DNA of 9,825 nt from Oscillospiraceae bacterium (GCA_031265965.1 JAISBX010000081.1:1-9825); one strand, 5' to 3'. Positions 1 through 8,981 are shown, counted from the first letter of the stretch. Numbers and translations: made by a program. Notes: generated from the sequence alone by a model not told the origin.

Positions 1-810
1 ACGTATGCGCTCGTAAAAATCAACGCGCACCGTCTTTCCGTACAGGTTGCCCTGATAGTCGAGTATGTGCGTTTCGGCCGTCACCTTGTCGGAGTCGGAC
101 ACCGTAGGGCGCGTGCCGATGTTCGTGACGCCGACGCGCTCGCGTCCGTCTCCGAGTATCACGCGCGTGGCGTATACCCCGTGCGCCGGGACAAGCACGC
201 CGTCCGCGAAGCACATATTAATAGTGGGCATCCCGATCGTGCGCCCCAACCTGTAGCCGTAACGCACGAAATCCGTCAGCGTGTGCGGATGCCCGAGAAA
301 TTCGTTAGCCCTGCCTATATCGCCGCCCGCGATGAGCTGCCTGATGTATGTGGAGCTGCTCGTGACGCCGCCCAGCTTCACCTCCGGGATTATGTCGCAG
401 GCCAGCCCCAGTTCGCGGCACTTTGCGGCAAGCCGCTCCGGGTCGCCCTCTCCGCCGCTCCCGAACCTGAAATTGTGTCCGGCGATGAGACGCCGCGCGC
501 CGAAATCGCGGGACAACTGCGCGACGAAATCGTCCCAGCGCATGGACGCGGTATCGCGGTCGAAGTGCAGGAAGATGATGTCGTCTATTCCGAACATGCG
601 GTGGATGAGCCCCGCCCTGTCCTCCGGGGAGTTTATCAGAGGTATGCCCCTGCCCGTGACGAAGCTGCGCGGGTGCGTGTCAAACGTTATGACGCTCGGC
701 ACGAGACCGGCGTCCGCGGCCGTCTCGAGCGTCCTTCTCAGCAGCGCGGAATGCCCTATATGCACCCCGTCAAAAAACCCGAGCGCTATAACTCTCTTTT
801 TTTCTGTCAT
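1..810 (-). CDS. ribF: RibF, bifunctional riboflavin kinase/FAD synthetase (3' end cut by window edge)
   Basis: RibF phosphorylates riboflavin to FMN and adenylates FMN to FAD in the cytoplasm. The window holds the first 270 codons, and the frame is still open at base 1; family members are usually about 310 residues, so roughly 40 C-terminal residues are missing. The N-terminal nucleotidyltransferase domain shows GFFDGVHIGH at residues 11-20 (the HIGH-like nucleotide-binding motif), FDTHP at 43-47, AGHNFRFG at 110-117 and SSSTYIR at 151-157. The riboflavin kinase domain begins near residue 175, with GRTIGMPTIN at 189-198 (the family usually has a form like GRxLGFPTAN), GVYA at 211-214 and NIGTRPTV at 230-237. 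The ATG start lies inside an ATGA overlap with the truB stop codon, which implies translational coupling. The position after truB is standard in Firmicutes. Confidence 0.96.
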   Translation of the reverse strand, partial: MTEKKRVIALGFFDGVHIGHSALLRRTLETAADAGLVPSVITFDTHPRSFVTGRGIPLINSPEDRAGLIHRMFGIDDIIFLHFDRDTASMRWDDFVAQLSRDFGARRLIAGHNFRFGSGGEGDPERLAAKCRELGLACDIIPEVKLGGVTSSSTYIRQLIAGGDIGRANEFLGHPHTLTDFVRYGYRLGRTIGMPTINMCFADGVLVPAHGVYATRVILGDGRERVGVTNIGTRPTVSDSDKVTAETHILDYQGNLYGKTVRVDFYERIR

Positions 811-1688
811 TTTACCTGCGCCTCAAAAAAATTCTTCACTATATACATCCGTTCGCCTGCGGCCTCGCCCACCATGAGGAACTCGCCGCTCTCTCCGTAT
901 ACCCTGTACCGCCCGTCCGCCGTACCGGGGCAGAAAAACGCCGCGCCGGACCGGCACCTGTGCTCGCGCTCCGCGTCCGCCGTAAAGGCCGGCAGATCGT
1001 TGAACAGCGCGTCCACGGGCAGCAGCAGATCGCCTAGCCCGCCTTGCTCCGCCGCGTCGATTATTACGTCGAGCTCGTGGGCGGCCAGAATGCCGAACGC
1101 CCCGACGCGCGTCCTGCGCAGCGATGCCATCGCGCCGCCGCAGCCGAGATACGCCCCGATATCCGCGCAGAGCGTCCTGACGTACGTGCCCTTCGAGCAC
1201 ACGACGCGCAGATAGTAGTCGCCGTTTACGCTGCCCGCCAGCTCCAGAGAGCGTATCGTGATATTCCTCGGCTCACGTGGAATCTCCACGCCCTGACGCG
1301 CCAGTTGGTAGAGCCGCTTCCCGTCCACCTTTACGGCGGAGTACATCGGCGGTATCTGCGTCTGCTCGCCCGTGAAGCGCGCGAGCGCCTCGCGCACCTC
1401 GTCCTCGCCGACGGAAACCTCGCGGCTCGTGAGCAGGCTTCCGGTGACGTCCTGCGTGTCAGTCGTGATGCCGAGCCGCAGTCCAGCGACGTATTCCTTG
1501 TCCGCGGACGACGAGAGTTCCACGGCCCGCGTCGCACGCCCGACAAAGACGGGGAGTATGCCCGTCGCCATCGGGTCGAGCGTGCCGCCGTGGCCTACGC
1601 GCCTCTCGCCCAGCACGCCCCGCAGCTTTGCCACGACGTCGTGCGACGTCCAGCCCTCCGGCTTGTCAACGATAATGACTCCGGTCAT
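807..1688 (-). CDS. truB: TruB, tRNA pseudouridine(55) synthase
   Basis: TruB isomerises U55 in the T-loop of tRNAs to pseudouridine. The 293-residue product has the catalytic motif GHGGTLDPMATG at residues 32-43 with the nucleophile at Asp38. It also has KEYVAGLRLG near 64-73, the segment IPPMYSAVKVDGKRLY, the segment VRTLCADIG, and a C-terminal PUA-like region ending NFFEAQVK. The frame is open 13 codons further upstream, but the ATG at 1688 is preferred. It gives the family N-terminus MTGVIIVDKPEGWTSHD, it has GAGAAG 7 nt upstream, and it avoids a 35-nt overlap with nrnA. The gap to the nrnA stop is 4 nt, and the TGA stop overlaps the ribF ATG. There are no missing motifs or frameshifts. 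Confidence 0.97.
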   Translation of the reverse strand: MTGVIIVDKPEGWTSHDVVAKLRGVLGERRVGHGGTLDPMATGILPVFVGRATRAVELSSSADKEYVAGLRLGITTDTQDVTGSLLTSREVSVGEDEVREALARFTGEQTQIPPMYSAVKVDGKRLYQLARQGVEIPREPRNITIRSLELAGSVNGDYYLRVVCSKGTYVRTLCADIGAYLGCGGAMASLRRTRVGAFGILAAHELDVIIDAAEQGGLGDLLLPVDALFNDLPAFTADAEREHRCRSGAAFFCPGTADGRYRVYGESGEFLMVGEAAGERMYIVKNFFEAQVK

Positions 1689-1692
1689 GGCA

Positions 1693-2646
1693 TCACTTCT
1701 CGCCGAGTATCCCGCCCAGCGCGTCAAGCAGGCCGGCCTTGATGTCCGGCACTGAGCGGTTTGCGGTGAAGCCGGCAGCCATGGCGTGCCCGCCGCCGCC
1801 GAAACGCGCGCACAGCGCGTTTGAATCGACGTCGGGGCCCGACCGCACGGAGACCTTGCAGTCGTTAGGCTCCGAGAGCTCGCGCACGGTTATACCGACC
1901 CGGACGCCCTCTATGGAGCCGGGCAAGGACGCTATGTCGTCGAGGTCGTCCTCCGCGGCGCCGGCGCGGGCGAGCATATCGCGCGTGACGGAAGCGATAG
2001 CCGCCATGCCGCCGAAGTGGAATTCCAGCCCGGAAAATACCAGACCCTCCAGCAGCGCGCGCGCCCTCGTCTTCTCGCGGAACAGGCGCCTGTTTATGAG
2101 CCCTATCGGCGCGCCGGCGCGAGCCAGCTCGGACGCCGCGTACAGCGTATCGGCCGTCGTGTTGCCGAACGCGAAGCAGCCCGTGTCCGTCGACACCGCG
2201 ACGTACAGCGCCGCGGCAGCCGCGTCGTCAAGCGCGCCCGGCCACCGCGACAGGAGCTCTAATATCATCTCGCCGCACGACGCGCGCGAGCCGTCTATGC
2301 ACGACGATTCGGCGTAGCCCGTATTCGACGGGTGGTGGTCTATGCACAGGCTCACGCGTTCGGCGAGGCCGCCGGCGTTCACCTGAAGCATCCCGACGGA
2401 CGCCGTGTCCACAGTTATGATATGCTCCGGCGAAAAGTCCTCCGGCGCCAAATATTCCTCCACATAGGGCAGATAACGCGCCGTTGTCTCCGGGTTATGC
2501 AGCACATACGCGGTTTTGCCCTGACTTCGCAGGCCGCGCGCCAGCCCCGCGGCGGAGCCTATCGTGTCGCCGTCCGGGCGCCTGTGCGTCAGTATCAGGT
2601 AGCGGTCCCGCGCGTTCAGCCAGTCTGCCGTTTTATCTATGTTCAT
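1693..2646 (-). CDS. nrnA: NrnA-type DHH phosphoesterase (oligoribonuclease / pAp phosphatase)
   Basis: NrnA enzymes degrade 2-5 nt RNA fragments and dephosphorylate 3'-phosphoadenosine 5'-phosphate with Mn2+. The 317-residue protein has the DHH-family motifs in order: THRRPDGDTIGS at 20-31, an aspartate in ITVDTAS (Asp80), the name-giving DHH at 103-105 in IDHHPSN, and STDTGCF at 152-158. The C-terminal DHHA1 domain carries RFGGGGHAMAAG at 281-292, the substrate-binding loop. All metal-ligand motifs are intact. The ATG forms an ATGA overlap with the rbfA stop, with AAAGGA a few bases upstream inside rbfA. A gene of this type between rbfA and truB is common in Clostridia. Other DHH/DHHA1 activities, such as c-di-AMP or pGpG breakdown, cannot be separated by sequence reading alone. 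Confidence 0.92.
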   Translation of the reverse strand: MNIDKTADWLNARDRYLILTHRRPDGDTIGSAAGLARGLRSQGKTAYVLHNPETTARYLPYVEEYLAPEDFSPEHIITVDTASVGMLQVNAGGLAERVSLCIDHHPSNTGYAESSCIDGSRASCGEMILELLSRWPGALDDAAAAALYVAVSTDTGCFAFGNTTADTLYAASELARAGAPIGLINRRLFREKTRARALLEGLVFSGLEFHFGGMAAIASVTRDMLARAGAAEDDLDDIASLPGSIEGVRVGITVRELSEPNDCKVSVRSGPDVDSNALCARFGGGGHAMAAGFTANRSVPDIKAGLLDALGGILGEK

Positions 2647-2990
2647 GTTATATCCTTTAATATCTTATTGATACGCGCGCCGTGCTCGATCGAGCCGTCC
2701 AGTATGAACGTGAGCTCCGGCGCGCGCCTTAACGTGAGCGAGCGCCCGAGTTCGCGGCGAAGATAGCCGGAGGCCGATTTCAGCCCTTTTTGAAGCTCCG
2801 CGTCGGAGCCGTGCCCCAGCGCGCTGACATAGACCTTGCAGTGGCTAAGGTCGCCCGCGGTGTCCACGGCGGTTATGCTGACCATGCCGCGGTTCACACG
2901 CGGATCCTTTATGCCCGCAAGCAGCGCGGACAGCGTGCGCTGTATATCCTCATTTACTCTGGGAAGCCTGTTAGACGGCACATCGCTCAC
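2643..2990 (-). CDS. rbfA: RbfA, 30S ribosome-binding factor
   Basis: RbfA is a single KH-like domain protein that binds the nascent 30S subunit near the 5' end of 16S rRNA and is needed for late processing and cold adaptation. The product is 115 residues, the normal size. It shows NRLPRVNEDIQRTLSALL at the N-terminus, IKDPRV, then the strand CKVYVSALG, and the C-terminal APELTFILDGSIEHGARI that is typical of the family. The start is not settled. The first start codon in frame is GTG at 2990, but the purine run AGAGGGG ends immediately before or inside it. A second GTG at codon 4 (2981) sits about 8 nt after AGGGG and would give a 112-residue protein beginning (V)PSNRL, so it may be the true start. 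The gap from the infB stop is 5 nt, and the binding site overlaps that stop. Confidence 0.93.
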   Translation of the reverse strand: MSDVPSNRLPRVNEDIQRTLSALLAGIKDPRVNRGMVSITAVDTAGDLSHCKVYVSALGHGSDAELQKGLKSASGYLRRELGRSLTLRRAPELTFILDGSIEHGARINKILKDIT

Positions 2991-2995
2991 CCCTC

Positions 2996-5331
<2,336 letters not shown>

Positions 5332-5335
<4 letters not shown>

Positions 5336-5730
5336 TGTGCTCTCCCCCTTTCTCCGCTCGTCGGCGCCGCGCGCCGTGCGCTGTGCTCCGCCGTATTTTC
5401 CTTCGCGTCCGGCGGTTCCGCGGGACCGTCAGGCGCGAGCAGTGACACTAATTTGGCCGCGAGCCCGGCATCGTTTACAGCGATCATCCCCGGCGAGCCC
5501 TTGCCTAGCGCCGCTCCGAGCTCCGCCTTTGTGAAGCGAAGCTCTACGCGGCTCGCGCCCGACTCCGCCGCCAGACGTTCCGCCCGCCGCTTCGAGCGGT
5601 CGGAGGCGTCGGACGCCGAGAGGATGACCCTCGCCTTTTTATCCCGCGCGGCAACGGAGACGAGCTCCCCGCCCTCCGCAAGCAGGCCGGCTTTTTTCGC
5701 AATGCCGAGCAGCGCCAAATTATTATCCAT
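5332..5730 (-). CDS. ylxQ: YlxQ, L7Ae/L30e-family RNA-binding protein with a C-terminal tail
   Basis: This is a small L7Ae-fold protein; in Firmicutes YlxQ is thought to bind kink-turn-like RNA, though its role is poorly defined. The start is placed at the ATG at 5730 because it yields the family N-terminus MDNNLALLGIAKKAGLLAEG and has GGAGG 6 nt upstream. The frame is open 20 codons further, but that stretch is ylxR in another frame. The core, about residues 1-97, includes LGIAKKAGLLAEG and ARVILSASDASD and ends near VSLLAPDG. After it comes a Pro/Ala/Glu/Arg-rich tail of about 35 residues that looks disordered; many family members stop near 100 residues. The gene overlaps ylxR by 8 nt, and its TGA overlaps the infB ATG, so the tail's DNA also carries the infB ribosome binding site. 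Confidence 0.9.
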
Positions 5731-5992
5731 CCGATTCCTCCAACTGCCCGGCGAGACCCGCGTAGATCTCTTCCGGTATTTCGGTTCCAAGCGCTCTGGA
5801 CAGCGCCTTCGACTTGACGGCTCGCTTGAGACAGGCCGCGCTTCGGCACAGATACGCGCCGCGTCCGGGGCTCTTGCCGTTGAGGTCGAGACCTACGGCG
5901 CCCTCCGGAGAGCGCACGACGCGGATCAGCTCACGCTTCGGCCGCATTTCCCGGCAGCCGAGACACAATCTCAAGGGCGTCTTTTTCTGCAT
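5723..5992 (-). CDS. ylxR: YlxR / RnpM (DUF448) RNA-binding protein
   Basis: YlxR is an 89-residue protein of the DUF448 family, recently linked in Firmicutes to binding and modulating RNase P and named RnpM. It has the family hallmark LRLCLGCREMRPKRELIRVVR at about residues 7-27 (Cys10, Cys13), then GKSPGRGAYLC at 39-49 and a third conserved-looking cysteine at 54, followed by a basic helix AVKSKALSRAL. The ATG at 5992 lies 6 nt after the nusA stop. Its best Shine-Dalgarno sequence (GGAGG in the last nusA codons) is about 11 nt from the ATG, somewhat long. It overlaps ylxQ by 8 nt. The neighbourhood between nusA and infB is the standard one. Confidence 0.94.
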   Translation of the reverse strand: MQKKTPLRLCLGCREMRPKRELIRVVRSPEGAVGLDLNGKSPGRGAYLCRSAACLKRAVKSKALSRALGTEIPEEIYAGLAGQLEESDG

Positions 5993-5998
5993 ACGGGA

Positions 5999-7156
5999 CT
6001 ATTCCTCCTCGGGCTCCGGCACGCCGACCGAGTCGCCGTCCGAGCCGTCGTCCGGCTCAAAGCCCATCATCCTCATATATTCCGCCTCCGGATCCTCGTC
6101 CGGCTCCTGGTTCAACTCCGATTTTATGTCTATCCTGCACCCCGTCAGGCGAGCCGCCAGACGGACGTTCTGCCCCTCCTTGCCTATGGCGAGCGAAAGC
6201 TGGTTGTCTGGCACGGTGACGCGGCACGATTTGCCGTCCGGGAGCACCCTGACGCCGATGACGTTGGCGGGGGCGAGCGCCGCGGACACGTATTCAGTAA
6301 TGTCGTCGCTGTAGCCTATTACGTCTATCTTCTCGCCGCGCAGTTCCTTGATTATGGCGTTTACCCTGTCGCCCTTTTGACCGATGCACGCGCCTATCGC
6401 CTCGACGTTCGGGTCGTTTGACATGACGGCGATCTTCGTGCGGTTGCCCGGCTCGCGCGCTATGCTGCGTATCTCCACGGTGCCGTCGTATATCTCCGGG
6501 GACTCCATCTCAAACAGCCGCCTTACAAGGCCAGGATGCGTCCGGGATATAAGTATTCTCGGGCCGCGCGTCATCTTTTTTACCTCGACGATATAGACCT
6601 TCAGCCTGTCGCCGTCGACGACCAGCTCGCCGGGTATGCGCTCGCTCGGCAGCAGGAGGGCGTCCATCGTCTCGGCGTTTGAGGTGAGCTGCACCGTGAC
6701 GTTGTCCGTCCGGGCGTCCACTCTGGTGACTATGCCGGTCATGATCTCGCGCTCCTTGGACGCGAACTCCCCGAAGATGATATTCCGCTCCGCCTCGCGT
6801 ATGCCCTGAATTATCACCTGCTTCGCCGCCTGCGCCGCGATACGGCCGAATTTTGCCGTATCGACCGGCACGTTTATCACGTCGCCCGGTTCCGCGCCCG
6901 CGTTTATCTCCTTGGCGCGCTCAAGCGAGAGCTCCGTGCCGGGATCCGTCACGAAGTCTACGGCGGTCTTCTGCATGAACATATCGATCCTGCCGCGCTC
7001 CATGTCGCAGATCACGCGCGCGTTATCCCCCGCTTCCGGATAGTCCTTTCGCAGGGCGGCGAGAAGCGCCTGCTCGATCTTTTCGGCCATGAACGCCTGC
7101 GGTATGCCTTTTTCCCGTTCTATATCCGCCAGAGCCGCAAAAAAATCCGCGTTCAT
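5999..7156 (-). CDS. nusA: NusA, transcription termination/antitermination factor
   Basis: NusA binds RNA polymerase near the RNA exit channel, stabilises pauses, assists intrinsic termination and takes part in antitermination on rRNA operons. The 385-residue protein has the N-terminal RNAP-binding domain (1-130), an S1 domain (about 135-200), KH1 (about 200-280, with GACIGQKGDRV at 255-265) and KH2 (about 285-348, with LSLAIGKEGQNVRLAARLTG around 320-339). A short acidic tail (351-385) ends EPEEE. It lacks the extra C-terminal acidic repeats of proteobacterial NusA, as expected in Firmicutes. The ATG has TTGGAGGG 7 nt upstream. It follows rimP by 30 nt and precedes ylxR by 6 nt. In several bacteria NusA autoregulates this operon, which fits the hairpin in the leader of rimP. 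Confidence 0.97.
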   Translation of the reverse strand: MNADFFAALADIEREKGIPQAFMAEKIEQALLAALRKDYPEAGDNARVICDMERGRIDMFMQKTAVDFVTDPGTELSLERAKEINAGAEPGDVINVPVDTAKFGRIAAQAAKQVIIQGIREAERNIIFGEFASKEREIMTGIVTRVDARTDNVTVQLTSNAETMDALLLPSERIPGELVVDGDRLKVYIVEVKKMTRGPRILISRTHPGLVRRLFEMESPEIYDGTVEIRSIAREPGNRTKIAVMSNDPNVEAIGACIGQKGDRVNAIIKELRGEKIDVIGYSDDITEYVSAALAPANVIGVRVLPDGKSCRVTVPDNQLSLAIGKEGQNVRLAARLTGCRIDIKSELNQEPDEDPEAEYMRMMGFEPDDGSDGDSVGVPEPEEE

Positions 7157-7186
7157 CCTCCGCCCTCCAAAGCGCCGTACGCCGTC

Positions 7187-7654
7187 TCAGCCGATCCGAA
7201 GCCGCACATTTGCAATCCCATCCTTTTCAAATTTCAGTATTTCCCCCTCGATATCGATTTCAATATCCCCGCTGCTGCTGTCGCTGCCGCGCAGATATCC
7301 GATAAACTCTTTTTTCCCGTCCCTCGCCTTGTACAGGCGCACCTCGATGAGGCTGCCCCTGAACCGCTCGAAGTCAGACGGGCGCCGCAGTGGGCGCTCC
7401 GCCCCGGCCGACGAAACCTCGAATATATAGCTGTCCGGTATGAGGTCCTCGTCTTCGTCGAGAATGGGGTCGAGCTCACGGCTGACCGCCTCGCAGTGCT
7501 CGATAGACACGCCGTCCGGCCTGTCTATGAATACGCGGAGATACCGCGTGCCCGCCTCCTTTACATACTCGACGTCCCACAGCTCGCACCCGTGCTTTTC
7601 ACAGACGGGCGCCGCCAGCCCGGCGACGGCCTTCGCGATTTTGTTCACCGGCAA
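7187..7654 (-). CDS. rimP: RimP, ribosome maturation factor
   Basis: RimP assists early 30S subunit assembly. The product is up to 155 residues. It shows AAPVCEKHGCELWDVEYVKE in the N-terminal domain, then YLRVFIDRPDGVSIEHCEAVSREL, the family signature YIFEVSSAGAERPLRRPSDFERF, and an SH3-like C-terminal domain ending VRLRIG. The start codon is ambiguous. TTG at 7654 directly abuts the purine-rich GGGGTGAT (4 nt after GGGG), while an in-frame GTG at 7648 lies 10 nt after GGGG; neither spacing is ideal, and no ATG is available. Both give family-like N-termini. It is the first gene of the minus-strand operon and has a leader of about 240 nt with an intrinsic terminator-like hairpin. Confidence 0.95.
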   Translation of the reverse strand: MPVNKIAKAVAGLAAPVCEKHGCELWDVEYVKEAGTRYLRVFIDRPDGVSIEHCEAVSRELDPILDEDEDLIPDSYIFEVSSAGAERPLRRPSDFERFRGSLIEVRLYKARDGKKEFIGYLRGSDSSSGDIEIDIEGEILKFEKDGIANVRLRIG

Positions 7655-7710
7655 ATCACCCCGTTACATTTGATCGTGATAGAATCTGCAAGAAAAAGAG
7701 TGGGGGTGAT
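7655..7710 (-). promoter_or_regulatory. Terminator segment complementary to the rimP Shine-Dalgarno
   Basis: The 8-nt sequence ATCACCCC in the loop and 3' arm of the leader hairpin (plus coordinates 7703-7710) is exactly complementary to GGGGTGAT at 7655-7662, the presumed rimP ribosome binding site. Two G-U pairs could extend the duplex to 10 bp. The terminator stem and this long-range duplex share bases, so they exclude each other. A transcript that escapes termination could therefore hide its own ribosome binding site. The complementarity is seen directly; a regulatory role is inference, and part of the match is expected because both segments resemble the SD/anti-SD pair. Confidence 0.4.
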
Positions 7711-7718
7711 CCCACTCT
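7690..7718 (-). terminator. Intrinsic terminator-like hairpin in the rimP leader
   Basis: On the minus strand a perfect 8-bp stem AGAGTGGG / CCCACTCT encloses the 6-nt loop ATCACC and is followed directly by TTTTCTT. This is a convincing Rho-independent terminator shape. It ends about 35 nt before rimP, so transcripts starting at the promoter near 7902-7930 must read through it to express the operon. It therefore acts either as an attenuator or as the end of a short separate RNA. Confidence 0.75.
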
Positions 7719-7901
7719 GAGACTGCCGGACAGGATCTCCGCTGACACGATCCGCCGCCAATAATCGCTCCAAGCGCCCCCGCGTGCGCGCAGGACAAGC
7801 CCGTACCGATCCTCATTGCCGCGCGCCGCACAGGACAAAACGCCCCGCCCGCATCCGCGCGAACCCCGCAAGACAGCTCCCGCCGCCCAACGATTTATTT
7901 A

Positions 7902-7930
7902 ACTGTATCACACTTTTGACACAATTGCAA
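7902..7930 (-). promoter_or_regulatory. Predicted promoter for the rimP operon
   Basis: On the minus strand TTGCAA (7925-7930) and TACAGT (7902-7907) are separated by exactly 17 bp, with an AT-rich stretch just downstream. Each hexamer matches the sigma-A consensus at 4 of 6 positions. It is the best minus-strand promoter I can see upstream of rimP and would start RNA near 7894. It points away from the plus-strand promoter at 7977-8005. Confidence 0.55.
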
Positions 7931-7933
7931 GCG

Positions 7934-7962
7934 TTTTCGCGAAAATTTTCCCGAAAAATTTC
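7934..7962. repeat. AT-rich palindrome and direct repeats between divergent promoters (operator candidate)
   Basis: A perfect 12-bp palindrome TTTTCGCGAAAA (7934-7945) overlaps the palindromic GAAAATTTTC (7941-7950). CGAAAATTTTC at 7940-7950 is then repeated 12 bp later as CGAAAAATTTC (7952-7962), with one mismatch. The block lies just upstream of the -35 elements of both divergent promoters, where a repressor or activator could affect either. Because Panacea-type and other toxin-antitoxin operons are often autoregulated, an operator is plausible, but the first gene here shows no clear helix-turn-helix. Confidence 0.4.
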
Positions 7963-7976
7963 AAATAATTATATAG

Positions 7977-8005
7977 TTGCGACACACGGCAAAACGGGAT
8001 ATAAT
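7977..8005 (+). promoter_or_regulatory. Predicted promoter of the Panacea toxin-antitoxin operon
   Basis: TTGCGA (7977-7982) and a perfect TATAAT (8000-8005) are separated by 17 bp, which is an excellent sigma-A type arrangement. It lies 32 bp upstream of the GTG start at 8038, giving a leader of about 25 nt that contains the ribosome binding site AGGAGAGG (8023-8030). Confidence 0.75.
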
Positions 8006-8037
8006 AATAACAACGCAACGAGAGGAGAGGGTAAACG

Positions 8038-8481
8038 GTGGCAACGGTATTTGATGTGGCGAAGTATATACTGAACAAGCTTGGTGAAATGGACACGTGG
8101 AAGCTCCAAAAACTTGTGTACTATTGCCAAGCGTGGTCCGCCGCGTGGGAGGATAGGGGTATATTCGATTCCCGCATTGAGGCGTGGGCGAACGGTCCTG
8201 TATGTCCGGAGCTGTTCAAGCAGCATCAGGGCACATACAGAACATCACCGGACGCATTCTACCCCCGGTACAAATTCGCGCCGGACTCGCTGTCCCCGGA
8301 CGATGTCGACACGATCGAGGCGGTAATTAAAAGCTACGGCGACAAACCCGGTTATTGGCTGCGTGCTCTGACGCACATGGAGGACCCGTGGAGAAAGGCG
8401 CGCGGCGACATTCCCGAGATGGAACCTTGTACAAATGAAATAACGCTCGAATCAATGGCTGAATATTATGGCTCGCTCTAA
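8038..8481 (+). CDS. Panacea-domain (DUF4065) protein, probable antitoxin
   Basis: The 147-residue product is a stand-alone Panacea/DUF4065 domain, the same domain as in SocA and the PanA antitoxins, which neutralise many unrelated toxins encoded next to them. Family hallmarks are WKLQKLVYYCQAW (21-33), RIEAWANGPVCPELF (46-60) and LTHMEDPWRKARG (111-123). There is no added N-terminal helix-turn-helix, so DNA binding is not evident. The GTG start at 8038 is supported by AGGAGAGG upstream and by the correct domain N-terminus. It overlaps the next gene by 14 nt, the typical antitoxin-first, toxin-second layout. Some DUF4065 proteins (GepA type) act in phage or mobile-element biology, so a purely antitoxin role is likely but not certain. 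Confidence 0.87.
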   Translation: MATVFDVAKYILNKLGEMDTWKLQKLVYYCQAWSAAWEDRGIFDSRIEAWANGPVCPELFKQHQGTYRTSPDAFYPRYKFAPDSLSPDDVDTIEAVIKSYGDKPGYWLRALTHMEDPWRKARGDIPEMEPCTNEITLESMAEYYGSL

Positions 8482-8932
8482 ACACACGAAGTCTAACCCT
8501 GTCGAAAGCCCTAAGACTGCGCTTTATCTCAACAAGGAGCCGTTGTCGGGCTACTACCCGCTTCACCCCGTTTTTTGTTTTGCACGTTTCGACCCGGAAG
8601 CTCCGTGCGAGCATAGCGAAGAAATAAGCGCGTCGGTCAGTAAAGTGCTTTCGCATTTGAAGAACAGAGAATTATCTACTTGGGGAGATATTATAGGGCA
8701 GAGCGGCGGCAGGCGGCAGGGCACCAACAACCATTATGTATCAATTTCAGAACTGCCTCGAAGAGTACAAAAGCGCGCAGACGCAATAAGGCTGGAGGAA
8801 TCCGAGCTTTTTAGTATGCGCCTTGAGGGTGAGGTCAGGTTGTGGGGGATCATATCCTCCAGCGGAAAATTTTATGTTATTTGGTATGACCCGGAGCACG
8901 AGATCTACCCTGTCAGCAAGCGGCATACATAG
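8468..8932 (+). CDS. Unclassified partner of the Panacea protein, candidate toxin
   Basis: The 154-residue product is not confidently assigned to a named family. Visible features are a basic N-terminus, HPVFCFARFDPE (33-44), LSTWGDI (69-75), NNHYVSISEL (87-96), SMRLEGEVRLWGI (116-128) and FYVIWYDPEHEIYPVSKRHT at the C-terminus (135-154). There is no signal peptide or membrane segment. The strongly patterned end, with a beta strand followed by DPEHEIYP, suggests a compact alpha/beta RNase-like toxin, loosely recalling RelE-type C-termini; His89, Arg125, His144 and His153 are candidate catalytic or binding residues. This fold and mechanism are inference. The ATG at 8468 lies inside the Panacea gene, with little Shine-Dalgarno sequence, so translation probably depends on that of the antitoxin. 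Confidence 0.8.
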   Translation: MARSKHTKSNPVESPKTALYLNKEPLSGYYPLHPVFCFARFDPEAPCEHSEEISASVSKVLSHLKNRELSTWGDIIGQSGGRRQGTNNHYVSISELPRRVQKRADAIRLEESELFSMRLEGEVRLWGIISSSGKFYVIWYDPEHEIYPVSKRHT

Positions 8933-8981
8933 CGAGAGAGAAGGCGGGCACCAAAAAACAGGCAATTTCGTGACCGGGGTT

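Larger units (their letters stand above)
7655..7894 (-). ncRNA. Putative 5' leader of the rimP-nusA-infB operon (possible attenuated leader RNA)
   Basis: This is the untranslated stretch between the proposed minus-strand start site (about 7894) and rimP. It is GC-rich, shows no tRNA cloverleaf, and contains a terminator-like hairpin at 7690-7718 that would release an RNA of about 200 nt. Two copies of TTGTCCTG (minus strand; plus-strand CAGGACAA at 7791-7798 and 7831-7838) lie 40 nt apart. A smaller possible stem, GGATC/GATCC, lies just upstream of the terminator. I could not match it to a known RNA family by eye. It could be an attenuated leader of the operon, as reported for NusA autoregulation in Bacillus subtilis, or a terminated small RNA plus a separate rimP transcript. 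Confidence 0.5.

Noticed and set aside
67..1215. Plus-strand open frame of 382 codons opposite ribF and truB
   Set aside because: It lies opposite ribF and truB, whose motifs are complete on the minus strand. The plus frame shows no domain and no ribosome binding site.
7658..7687. TTGCAG-N17-TGTAAC as a second minus-strand promoter between the terminator and rimP
   Set aside because: Transcription would start within or at the rimP ribosome binding site, leaving almost no leader. The -10 match is weak.
7656..7871. Minus-strand frame of 71 codons in the rimP leader, a possible leader peptide
   Set aside because: It would start with TTG without a ribosome binding site, it runs straight through the terminator hairpin, and the peptide has no recognisable features.
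7721..7890. tRNA, SRP RNA, 6S RNA or RNase P RNA in the GC-rich leader
   Set aside because: I looked for a tRNA T-loop, cloverleaf arms, the SRP core and RNase P conserved sequences on the minus strand and found none. Only generic hairpins are visible.
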